From NCBI GenBank assembly GCA_964007475.1, contig OZ023273.1, positions 143,379,308-143,443,307 of the forward strand: a stretch of 64,000 nt of DNA. The letters are read 5' to 3'. The DNA is from Hybos culiciformis (Eukaryota > Arthropoda > Insecta > Diptera > Hybotidae). Below the pieces are notes generated by a model. That model had not been told where the DNA came from and did not search any database. It saw only the letters and a program-made list of their open reading frames with translations. The translations under genes and the position numbers were made by a program. Positions 49,416 to 61,724 of the stretch are shown piece after piece (within the stretch, counting starts at the first letter, position 1; each line of letters opens with the position of its first letter).

Positions 49416-52400
49416 ATATACATAGTTTTTGATTCTTTAGTAATGAAAATCCAAAAAAAGATAAAGATTATTTAAGAAAGATTCTAAAAAAAGAATTATT
49501 ATATATTATATAGTCTATTTCAAATCCGGCGGAGATATAATTTTAATTTAGAATTTTTTTCAATTTTAAGAATATTTAAACATTTAGTTCTGCAAATTTT
49601 TCGCTCACTAAAATAATTCAGCCATGCATAATGTGATAGAATTTAATATGACATAATGTTATGATGTCTATCTTTTATGATGGATGACTGACATTGTTAA
49701 ATTTAATTCTCTTCTGAGACTATCAAAATTATTCAAAATCTTGATTACATAAAAATTAATTTTTTTTTTTTTCATTATCTCTCTAATCCAATATTTTACT
49801 TTCAAAATGTAAGGTTCATAAAAGTTCTTTAAAAAAGGATCATTTCACGTAAACATGAAAATACTTAAAATAATAATAAAAATAATAATTTGTAGCTTTT
49901 CTAACGAAAAATATTATTGCCTTTTTTTAACAGGAAATTTTATTTCAACCTAAAAATATAAAAAAATAAATTTTACAAAAATCACATGATGGTTTCAAGA
50001 AGAAGAATTTTTAGGCTTAGAAAGCACTTATTTTGCTTCTTATTTTTATTTTTAGAAATACCAGGAAAATTATTAATAATTGTATATTCAGAACAAGAAG
50101 TATGTGAAATTTAGATTTTTATTGATATTTTTGTTAATTTTATTTTTTATAGGAATGAAGAAATTTTTTAGGGCCACACAAAAAACTTTATAAAATCGAA
50201 ATCTCAATTGTCAGGAAGATGTCAAAAAAACTATTAACTTTGTTCTAAATACTTAAACCAAAAAAAAATTCTCACTTTTTAATATAATGCGTTACTTAAT
50301 TTCTAAAATATTCATAAATTACAACATAAATTAAATTTTGTGTTACACTATACTATTACGATTCCATTAAAAGGATTGTATGCTTTTGACTGACTGAGTG
50401 AGCAAATAGTTTTAATTTTTTTTTTATAATGTTAACAGTTTTTGTTAATATTTCCTCAGAAAAACTTTTCCAACTAAAATCTGGTTACAGCAATATATTT
50501 TTTTTTACTTTTTAAAAATACCAAAGTATATAATTCGTTTAAATTTTTAATCAAAAGTTCAGTAAACTTAATTTATATAAGTAAGTACAAAATTTTGAGT
50601 TTCACTATAACTGGAAAATGTTATTTAAAAATGAAAAATTAAAAACAGCTTTATTGGGAAGTAATTATTTTGGAAACTGCCGGGAAAATAAAATATTCTC
50701 TATATCATGTAGAAAATTGTTTTGCTTAATTTTTGCATTTATCCACTTACAATAAAAACATTTTTTTGATATTACAAATTTATTTTGTTTATCGCAAATT
50801 TTAATATGTTCGCAGGTAGAGACTTATCAAATGGTTTTCTAAAAGTCTAAGACGATTAATGAAAGTGAATAGAATATTTTATCTTTTAACTTTTATTTTT
50901 AATAATTTTGTAGACAATTTATTTTCTTTAATATAATTTTTGTATATTTACAAGAGTGTAGAATGAACTAAATTTATATAATTAAAGGATTAAGTCTATA
51001 CTACATAAAGTACTACATACAATTTTTAAATCTCACCAAATTATATGTTTTTAAATTTTATAGTCTGCCTTATAGTACACAGTCAGCACATATTATTATT
51101 ATTAGTTATATAAAAAGTAAATTGTAGAAAAAAAAATGTTGCATCATCATTTTTAGTCAAACAAAAGGATAATTTAACCATTCATAAAAATAATGAGATA
51201 TCGTGTGGACGTTATAGTATCGTTGCTCAACATGTCCTGTAGGGATTTGCTTATTAATAAATTTTTTATGTTAAATTTAAATTTAACAAAAAATTTAATT
51301 CTAATTAAACAATTATTTTTCTTTTTGGTTCAAGTAAAATGTAATTCCGTTTGAATTTGGATATCTTAGTAATTTAAAATTTTTTTTTTTAATTCATTCA
51401 GGAAAATAATATTCTTGAAAATTCAAATTTTTATTTCCAATTGAACATCTTATATTATACCACCTAGTACTACAAAAAAAAGTTCAATTACTTTAAAAGT
51501 GTTTTCGAAGATAAAAGATAATAATTTTTATTTCGTTTAAAATTATATGTGCTAGGAAGAAATAAATCAATTGTGAAAATAAATTCTTCTTATATTTCCT
51601 ATTTATTCCTCATAATTGCTTCTTTAATTCACCTTTATTTTGTATGTCTAATATCCGTCTTTTTTTTTTTTTAGATACATATAAATATTCCTGTTTTTAT
51701 ATTAGAAATTTTTTATTTTTTTTATATATAAGTAATAAAATAACGAAAAATATAAATTTTTTTTTTCAATCTGTAAACATAAAAAGGAACAATATCCTAA
51801 GGGCAATAAATTTTCTCAAATTTTTCTTCTTCAATAGGATTTTTTTTATTCGCTCTTTTGTTTTTAAGTTATTAGAAATCTATATATAAAAGCAAAAAAT
51901 TACAATTTAGTTATAGAAATATTCTTTTTTATCAATATATAAGTAACATTATTCAACAATTTTACGAGGTTTTATTTTATAAATTATAAAATATTATGGA
52001 AATTGTTTTAAAAAAAATATTAGTAAAAATATAAAAAAGGTTGAACAGCAATTGCTAATGATTTTCTAGTATAACTTTTTTGATATTAGGTTTGAGTATT
52101 AATGATAATGGTATAGAAATTTTTACATAACCTTAATGTTTTTTAAAGGTTCTTTATACTTTTAAATCATTTATAGTTACACTGCATGGCTTGCTATATC
52201 GTTGCTCTATGATACTCATAACAAATTTATTAGATTGAACTTCATTGATTGGAATTGTAAAGAAAAAATAAGTCTTCTTAGAACAAAAAAAATAATATAA
52301 CGCGACAGAATAACATCCCAGATATTGAAATCGAGATTCGACAATACTTCCACTCGAAGACACGACGGCGACAAAATTTATTATTTTATTTTCTGAACAT

Positions 52401-52946
52401 TTAATATCATCGTATGACTGCAGGAATTTGCATATATACACGAATTACATTTAAGGACATTTTTAAATATGATTTTGTATATAGGTACATAAAAACATTC
52501 TCTACAGATTAGCCCTGATGTGTATTTATGTATAAAATTAAATTGTATACATATAACTAGTAAAAGAAACCAATGGTATACAATTTATTTTTTTATTCTA
52601 CATAAACATATAAAAATAATCTCATAAATTTTTGCATAATGATTTCTTTTTATCATTTTATAATGCTATAATAATTTTATGTTGAATATTTTTAAATAAA
52701 TGTATATATAGCACATTAGTTTTAATTAATTTTCCAGTTTATATGTGTACACAAATTCTTAGAAAAAAAATATTCAAAATAAAATTTTATAAAATATTTA
52801 TGCACCTAATAAAAAGGTATGTATTTGTATTATATACCTACAATAATATTTTTTAAAATTGGTTTTACTTTCTTTTTTGGTATTTTATGTATTGCTATTT
52901 TTTGTTTGAAAATCAAAATGAAAGTTCAACAGGATATAAGATTGGA
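49416..52946. other. AT-rich spacer
   Basis: No gene was recognised. A minus-strand ORF at 52154-52441 lies in a slightly GC-richer patch but matches no family I know. Otherwise only homopolymers and TA-rich sequence are seen. Confidence 0.45.
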
Positions 52947-53312
52947 AACTTAAGTAGAGTGTCCAGTTCGGGTACCCGAGTACCCGATGTTTTAGGTTAT
53001 TTTATCGAGTACTCAAATACCCGGATAATCGGTTCGAGTATCGAGTACTTAAAAATAAAATAAAATTCAAATATAGTTAAAGCTTTTAGAGGTTTATAAT
53101 CACTGAGAGAAGAGATCTATTACCGTAATAGTAAAATGCAACAATAGAAATTTGATGGTTGCCGAAATCAACTTATGGTTGTGGCAACCTCACGTTAGCG
53201 TTTACTGTAATAATATATATTTTTACCAAAATCAATTTATTGGTTGTGGCAAACTCATGCTAACTATTACCGCAATCATATATATTTTTGCCACAATCAA
53301 ACTTACTGTTGC

Positions 53313-53430
53313 CTTTTTTTTGTTTTTTTTTTTTTTTGTTTTTTTTTTTGTTTTTTTTTTGTTTTTTTTTTGTTTTTTTTTTTGTTTTGTTTTTGTTTTT
53401 TTTTCGTTTTTTTTTTATATATTGTTTTTT
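53313..53430 (+). repeat. T-tract low-complexity repeat with regularly spaced G
   Basis: Runs of 7-16 T separated by single G (rarely C) residues fill the stretch. Open frames here encode only Phe/Cys/Val strings and are not genes. Confidence 0.9.
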
Positions 53431-54259
53431 TTTTATTTGTTTATGGGCACCCATCTCAGTTCTATCACTACGAGATGTTGCTTAACCTTTTGTGTTCAAT
53501 GTGATGTAGAGTCTTCCACTGAGCTATGTCAGTAATATACAACAATGTATTAAATAGAAAATATAAATTCGGTATCTATTAAAACTACACACACTTACCA
53601 AAAAATGTTTGTATTAGCACACACAGTGTGAACACAATGTATGTGTTGACACACACAGTGTGTGCACACATCAAATACTTTATTTGAAACCGATCATACT
53701 TTTCCTGCAACTAACAGTAGTTTGTTCCAAGAATCTTAAAATAATACTCTTTTAAGGAAAAAGAAATTTTATTAAGAAAAAATAATTTCTTTTACCGCAA
53801 TGTTATGGAATTAAATTCTTTTGACCAAAAAAATAGATAGTTTTTGTAAAAAAAATTTTGTTCCAGTAAATTAAAGTCATCATTTTAATTCTATTTCAGT
53901 CAAAGAATCTACAAAAAAAACAAAAAAATTAAGGAAATTATTTACCAAAACATAAATTCTGTTGCAGGAATAAACATAATTTTAAGGCAAGGGAAACTCT
54001 TTTTTGGCAAAATATTTTTCATTCTCTGAAAAAAAACAATGTTGTTGAAACAGAATTATTGTTTCTGCAAAAAAAATATATTGGTCGAAAATGAATTCAA
54101 AAAAAAATTTCTGTCAGTGAAGTGATTGGAACCAATAGATTGAAGAGATTACAAAAAACGTTATCGGTCTCTTCTGAGCGGGTTTTTATTTCCAAATTTT
54201 TATTGGGTACCGACTCAGAGCTGAATAAATTTAAGTATTTTTGTACTGAATACAATATA

Positions 54260-54475
54260 AGTACCAGTATACTGGTACTGCAAAAATACTGCAATGTTTT
54301 CTCACAATATACTGCTACTGCAGCAAATTTAAGTACCAGTATACTGGTACTGAAAAAACACTGCAATGTTTTCTCACAATATACTGCTACTGCAACAAAT
54401 TTAAGTACCAGTATACTGGTACTGCAAAAATACTGCAATATTTTTCTACAATGTATTGGTACTGCAAAAAATTTC
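54260..54475 (+). repeat. 72-bp tandem repeat containing a perfect 20-bp palindrome
   Basis: The palindrome AGTACCAGTATACTGGTACT occurs at 54260, 54332 and 54404, an exact 72-base period. A decayed fourth unit and an inverted relative lie at about 54475-54580. Between the palindromes the unit reads CTGCAATGTTTTCTCACAAT and similar. Confidence 0.9.
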
Positions 54476-54816
54476 AGTAGCAGTATATATGGTATATTGG
54501 TACTGAAATTTTTTTCCAGTACCAGTACATTGTAGAAAATATTACAGAATTTTTGCAGTAACAGTATACTGGTACTTATATTGCAAAATACTTAAATTTA
54601 GTTAGTTTTGGCGTACTGAAACGTTAAATGCATAAGGTGTGTTGAAATATTATTTCTTAAAAAACAATAAAAATTAATAAATTTAAAAAAATATATATTT
54701 TTTGCGTGTTTCATTCCAAAAAAAAATACTACCCGGGTTATCCGGGTAGTTGGTGAATTGATACTCGACTACCCGGGTAATTGAAAATCGGGTAATTTGG
54801 ACACTCTAAACTTAAG

Positions 54817-57637
54817 ATTCCAGTTCGAAAAAGAAGAAAAAAAAATTATGGAATGGATCAATCCTATTCTCTAAAATGACCTTATGGGGATGAATGTTTA
54901 ATCAATACACAATCAAGCCAAAACTTACACCAAATTTTGTTTCCATTGATTTTTTTAATAGCTTTTGAATATGACGGGTTCGTAAGTAAAATCATTCATA
55001 ATTTCTTTAGTTTTTTTTATCATACCTTTTTTTTTTTGCTACACAAACATTGTTGTTGAAGAATCAGTTCAACCGGAACAAAACAAAAAAAGATTGAATA
55101 TCTAATTTAAATTTTATTATCAAATTATAAAAGTAATAAAAACAAATTTTTTAATTGCCAAATTATTTCAAAACAATATTTTGTTTGTTATTTTTTTTTA
55201 GCGACTCTCTCTTCGTATTTTTTTTTCTGTTTCATCATTTAGAGACAAGAATTTGAATAAATATCTAATTAATTTTTTAATGTTTATTTTTATTTTTTTT
55301 TTGAACAAAATTTTAATTTTTTTTTTTTTTTTATTTATTTTTATACTTAAAAGAAAAAGTATTAGGTATGTAAATTTGTTTCAATTTATTTATTCTTTGT
55401 TTTTTTATTTTTATATTTAATTTTGTAATTACTTAGTCTATTTTTGATGAATATTTCTATTGTTGTATTTGAGTTTTCATTCCCGCAGAGATTAAATTTT
55501 GCGGTGCTATTTAAAATGAACCAAAATATATAAGTAATTAGAAATTTCTTATAAAATATGAATATTAACTATTAAGTATTATATATACTTATTATATTAT
55601 GTATAAATATTCTATTTATAAATTAAATTTTGATTATTAATAATTCGCTTTCCTTTTTTTTGTTAGTAACCTTCGGCGATATTATATATAGTATTTATTC
55701 TTTGAATTTAGATTAAATCAATTATATTCAATAAAACTAATTTAATGTAATTTTCCCACGAGAATGCTCCACAAATTAGGCCAAATAATCCCAGTAGAAT
55801 TTGTTCCGGTCGAAATATATAATGATATTTACAAGATTAGAAACTTGGTTAAACTGGTAAGTCTGGTATAACTGGTATGACTGGTATAAGTCAAGGAATC
55901 ATATTAATCAACTAACGCTTATTTTATTTTATTTTCCTTGAATTATAATCAAATAATCGTTTTGAGTTTAAATTAAGAAATCAGTTTAGATATAATTATG
56001 TACCTTAAATAACTGAAAGTGCAAGTTAATGATATATAATGTTGCTTTATTAAGTTTATCTTAAATTAAAAAATTTAATATTGTAAATCAAAATTTTCCT
56101 CTGTACGTGTATATAATTATGTAAATTGTAAATGTTAGAAACTTACACTTGAAACAGGAAACAGGACTCTCTTCCCAACAACTATGGCTAAAGAAATAAT
56201 TTCAATTAAAAAAAAAAAAAACAAATAAAAGCGCCGACAAGTCTACACATTTACGAATCATAAATGAATAATGGCGGGCTGTATAGAAATTTCTTACAAC
56301 TTTGTATATACTTTGATTATATTTTTGTTACATTTTAAAATTTAACACCATGTAGTTTCTTTTGAGTTTTTCACCTGAATTTTTTATTAAAAAACTGAAA
56401 ATAGAAAATAAATTTTCTTTATGACTAATTTTCTTGTTTCAAGAAAGAGTAAACAATTTCACCAATCTATGAACAACTATTAATGTTCATACTACGTATA
56501 CAAAATATATAATAATGTATTTAGTGTTCAATGTTATATTATTGTATTAAATATTTCTTACTAATTCTACAAATGTGTTGTGCAATTTTTTTCTTTAAAT
56601 TCAAACAATTTTTAAAAAAATTTTCTTTAATAAATCACATTTTTTATGAAAATAAACAAAACATTAAAATAAAAAAAAATAACAAAAAATTGGCAATTTT
56701 ATTGTCGAGAATAAATTTTCCCAAATTTATAAGCTTATAAGAGGGTGGGTTAATGTACTTTAGTTTGATTGACAAAGCCTTGATTGAAAAGAATGATTTT
56801 TAGCTTTTTTATTACCCATCCCAAAATTAAAAAGAAAAATAAACGTCATTGAAACTATTGAAAATTTTAATGAAGATCAAATCTGATCTTACACATTATT
56901 GAAGTAATTTTTTTATTTTTCAATTATAATCTTAATATGTTTTTGTTTTCAACATTTTTTTTCATAAACACATAGTAAAAAGACTTATAATAGTTATAAA
57001 AATGTAAAAAAAATAGTATTTAAATTAAGTATTTTATTGACTGCATAATATCTTAATATGCTGCAGAATGGACTTAATATTTCTAGAATAACATGAATAA
57101 AGGAAAATCATCTTTAAAAAAAAAAACCTTTATTTTCAATTACGAATTTTTCTTTCATATTTTTCTGCATAAAAAAATTTAGAGCAAAAATAAATATAAA
57201 TTTATTCGAAATAATTTTCACTATACTAACCACTATTTCTTTCTAACTATCTTTTCTTTGTATGGAATTGCATATTTTTGTGTGCGTTTTTTTCCTTTTT
57301 ATTTAATTTAAATTACAAAAACTTAAAACTTAATTTCGCAGCCAAGAAAAAAAAAAATTAATTTTCATCAAATAATTATAACTTTTAATGATGTATTTTA
57401 TAGGTGGATGAATTGGTATATAACTATTTTAGGATATTATAAAATATAAGGTGCATATATACTTAGATAAAAATTGGCAGTTCTACTTAGCAAGAAAATC
57501 ATTTTATAAAAAGAATAAAATATAATAATAATTTTCTTTTTTTTTAAATAGTATACCGAGTCTAATGAACTTTATAAAATATAAAATATTTCTTTTAATA
57601 AAATACAGACTATATTGTTATATTATAAAGAAAGAAA

Positions 57638-57687
<50 letters not shown>

Positions 57688-60600
57688 CAAGGTGGATTTT
57701 TCAACATTTGAAGGACATACAATTAAGTTGATTTGTGGTGGGAAAATTATAAATAACGAATCAAAATGTTTTATATATTTAGGTAAAATTTTAATAAATA
57801 TAAATAGAAACTTGTTGGATTGATCGACTTTTTGAATATGCGTATTCAATCTTAATATTCTTGGCTGTCAATAATTTTAAATTTTAGAACTGAACCTGAC
57901 AATTAGAACTTTAAATTTTTCTTATGATATTTGTATCGATATGAGCAGTTTATGTCCAAAAAAAGTTATTTTTAAATAATACTTATAGTACAGAGTATAA
58001 AAATTTTAAAATTTTGATTAATTATAATTTTTCATGAAAATTATTAATTTTATTTGCTAATCGTTAAAAAAACAGAACGAATTTCTGTGATAAAAACAAA
58101 AATATTTATTACTATCGCTTGAAACAAAAAAAAATCATAATTCTTTAAATTTAAATAAAAAAAAAATGTATTTTTAGATTGGAAAAATTCTCTTGTAAAC
58201 AAAAAATAAAATTAATCATATTAAGTGAAAACAAAAACAAGTGTATTTTTATTAAAAGATGTAAAAAGAAAATTAAAATAAATTTATTATAAAAACATAT
58301 TGGAACTCGAACTATATACTGATGCAACAAAGTTTAAATAAACAACTGATATTTTATTTTATATAGTTTTGAACATGAAGACAAACAAAACCGCACATAA
58401 TTTTTAATTCATTGGAGAAAGAGAAAAATTTATTAATATATATATATGTATATTTATGTACATATGCTTCATGCTCCACAAATACTCCCTAATGATAAAA
58501 AAAAGAGAAAATTATTTTTTGCTTAATGTTATTTAAATCTAAGTACCACATTTAGAATACCCGCAAGTTAAAATAATGTCTACAAATAATTACAATATCT
58601 AAAATTAAAATTTAAAATAAATAAATCATCAATCTAAATGTTTGACATATAGATTTTCTAGAATCTAGATTAGTTTAATTTGAGAATTGGAGGACATGTG
58701 TTTTCGTATTAAAGTGAACTAAAAATCTATCCAAGTGTAAAAAATAAAAAAAAGGCTTTTATATTAAAATCAAAGAATAAATTTAAATATTTTTTTTATG
58801 TTATACAATACATATTGTAGCTTTAATAGTATGAAAATTTTATGTACAAAGCTTAAAAGCTTTTTCTCTTAAAATTCAAACCCAAACAGCTGCTGTCTGT
58901 AACACAAGTATAAAACTATAAATAAAGTTGTCCAATATAATTTTTAATCAGCATTATATACCCTGGGCCTGGCAAAAGAAAGCTTTCTATCTTAAAATAA
59001 TCAAGAAGAAAAATCATAATATGTATGTATCTTTCTTATTACCATAATTCTTCAATCTTACGTCATCATATGTTTGATAAACAAAATTTTAAATTTAAAG
59101 TTAAAGTTGAAAGTTTTCTCTTTTCGAATACCCAAACCCATCATATGCTTAAAACATATAATATCGCAAAGAAAAATAAAAATACGCATGATTCTTTAAT
59201 ATTTCCATCTAAAACTTTAGTATTAAATTTGTCTTTTTTATGTGTCTTGTTTAGGTTTCTTTTTTTTTAATTTAAAGAAATTTAGTTAAACAAAAATTGA
59301 TTATAAAGTGTGTATTTATTTAAAAATAAGTATTTACTGGCCAAAAAAAATATAAAAGTTATGTTTTTGTTTAAAGAAAAGTTTTTAAAACATTGATTTA
59401 AAAAGTTCTTTTACCTGAGGTTACAAATAAAATTTTAAAAATAACTAAGCAACTTTAAAATTTATAATGTTGTCCTATGTTGATGTCGATGGTAGGAAAA
59501 TTATTGAAGAAATAAAATTATAAAGCAATATTCTCATAAGTTGATAAAAATCTCCTATATATTTCGCCAATAATTATATGAACTTTACTAATCTCCAAGA
59601 AGAAAATGATTAATGTTTAAATAGCGCCACTATGAAGTATTTTTCCATCTCAGAAGTATAATTTGAGCATTCAATAAACTCTTTTATCATAATCACTTTT
59701 ATAGTAAACAGATGTGAACTCAATCAGTGTTATTAAAAAACCTCTTTTATTATTATATGTACTAACGACCTTATGTTTATGAAACTTGAAACATTATTTA
59801 TATTTAATTTTCATAATCTGAAAATGTTTTCCCATTTGAAACATAAACTTAAATTAATAAGACAAAATTCTTGGAAATACAAACATATATAGATAAAAGA
59901 AAAAAAAAACATTGCAGACATCATTATCCAAAGTTTTCATTATTAAAAACTCCCTTCAGATAAATTAATCTCATTAAATAAGAAAGTAATTTTATTTAAT
60001 TTTTTTTTTATCCGTTGTTATGAGTTGAGAAAAAAACTTTTCCTCCAACATAATATTTTATCTCTTTCAAATTGTCACATTTATTCTTTTCAAGATTATC
60101 TCATTTTTTTGAATAAAATTTTTATAACTAATTCCACTGCAGGTAAAAAAAACTCTTATTAGGTATTAACTATATATATATTTTATGATAATATCAAAAA
60201 GAAAATTATTTATAATTTGATATGTATTATATTATATCTAGCAACCATTAAGTAGCGATGTGAGATATTTTTTAACTTATTGAAGTCTGCACGTAATAAA
60301 AATTCAAGTTTTTTGTTCCAAAATTTGTTTTTTTTTGCGAATCGTTTATATTGTCAGAAGTGTCATACATTTTAACTAATATTATTATTAATATGATTTT
60401 ACAGCGGTGGATGCTTCCGAAGATTTTTTGAACGGATATGGGAACAAAGAAGATAAAATTATAAAAAATTTCTTTTTTAAAAAAATTTGATTTTACTTTT
60501 TAGCGAAACTATAAACTCGCGTTTTATAAAAAAATTCATTAAATGTTTTAAGAAATTTCACTTTTCGTGACATTGTCAATTTATGCAAAAGAAAAAAAAA

Positions 60601-61506
60601 ATGTTTACCAGGAAATTAGAATAAAAGAATTTCCTCTGATTTTTTTTAATTATATAATATGCTTTTTAATACTTGTTCATGTGGCATAGAACTTTTAATG
60701 TATATATTTTTTTCCTTACAAATTAATTAGAAAAACTAATGCATGGATAAATTACTATGCTAATAAACATATCCTAATCCTTAATATATATAGTATATAC
60801 CATGTACAAGTTTTTTACTATATGTGCAACTTTATAATGAATATTAAATTTCTAGAAGACGTTAAAAAAGAAAATATTGTTTTTAAATTTTCAACGAAGC
60901 ATAGAAAAACTTTTTCATTGCACATAAAAGTTATATACTATGTACATTGTTAAAATATTTAATTGTGTTTGAATAGCATGAAAGGACTGCTGCAAAAACT
61001 ATTTCAAAGTTTTAAACAAGTTTTGCAAAAATTATTATTTTATGTTTTATTTGTAATACATTAACTAAAGAAACTTATTCTGCCTAGCTATATAAAGCTA
61101 ATAAGATTTCAATCATCCTGATTTCAACATTTTAAGTTTTTTCTGTGCAATTTACTTGAACATAAATGAAAAAAAAAAAAACATTTCGGTAACTAGACTT
61201 TAGGAGCTGATTAGGTTTCAATTTTTTTTTGTTTGACAGTTTTTTACAGATATTTAATTAATCTTCAAAATCTGATGAAGAAAAATTTAAATTTTTAAAA
61301 TTCAATATCATTTAGATGTTTAAAAGATTCTCCAATTCTATGTAGAGCTAATAGAAAATCACACAAATATTTTTAAAATAATTTTCAAAATCACAACAAA
61401 TAAAATGTTTAGTGGCTCTTGAGAAACTATGAAATGTAAGGAATATTTTAAATATCATAAGTGTTATATATTGAAGATACTTTTAACAGAACTCTCACTC
61501 AAATAC
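54817..61506. other. AT-rich spacer
   Basis: No gene was recognised in about 6.7 kb. It holds a long TA microsatellite (57644-57682), four CTGGTATA-like units at about 55856-55889 and many T runs. A CAG acceptor followed by a short open stretch at 60406-60489 is noted in the findings but not called as an exon. Confidence 0.5.
57644..57682. repeat. TA dinucleotide microsatellite
   Basis: About nineteen uninterrupted TA units are visible. Confidence 0.9.
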
Positions 61507-61657
61507 TGTTAGGTCGTTGTACACCCATAATTTATAAGACAATATGTAATTAGAAATATTGTATAGAAATATAATGAAATGATTAGTTGTTAAGAAACAG
61601 TTGGAATAAAAGCAAGTAAAAAAAAGATCACGCGTTTTATTGAAAATAAATATAACA
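61507..61657 (+). repeat. Probable 5' LTR of Gypsy element 2
   Basis: The proposed 151-bp LTR begins TGTTAGG and ends ATAACA, giving the TGTTA/TAACA inverted ends typical of LTRs. It is followed one base later by a good primer-binding site. The right end is well supported by that site. The left end is inferred, because the matching 3' LTR is outside the window. Confidence 0.6.
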
Positions 61658-61658
61658 T

Positions 61659-61670
61659 TGGCGACGAGGA
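61659..61670 (+). other. Primer-binding site of Gypsy element 2
   Basis: TGGCGACGAGGA lies one base after the LTR end. It starts with TGG, the complement of a tRNA CCA end, and TGGCGAC-type sites are common in insect Gypsy elements. I cannot name the tRNA with certainty. Confidence 0.6.
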
Positions 61671-61724
61671 AAAAAATTTTTTATTGCTTATTAAAATATA
61701 AAAAAAAAAAAAAAAATCTTTGCA

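Larger units (their letters stand above)
52955..54808. mobile_element. Non-autonomous hAT element packed with internal repeats
   Basis: The 1854-bp element has ends TAGAGTGTCC and GGACACTCTA (perfect 10-base inverted repeats). Identical 8-base flanks AACTTAAG (52947-52954; 54809-54816) give a hAT-type target duplication. Both subterminal regions carry many TACCCG/CGGGTA motifs (52970-53030; 54733-54792), probably transposase-binding sites. The interior holds a two-unit tandem repeat of about 80 bases (53155-53315), long T-rich/G-spaced tracts (53313-53430), ACACAC/CAGTGTG repeats (53590-53675) and a 72-bp palindromic array (54260-54480). There is no transposase frame. Confidence 0.93.

Noticed and set aside
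53152..53535. Several overlapping ORFs on both strands across the T-rich tract
   Set aside because: They encode only Phe/Cys or Lys/Asn strings from low-complexity sequence inside a transposon; they are not genes.
54097..54535. Two opposite-strand ORFs with repeated STSILVL segments
   Set aside because: The repeats are translations of the 72-bp palindromic array in the hAT element, so the open frames are a by-product of the repeat.
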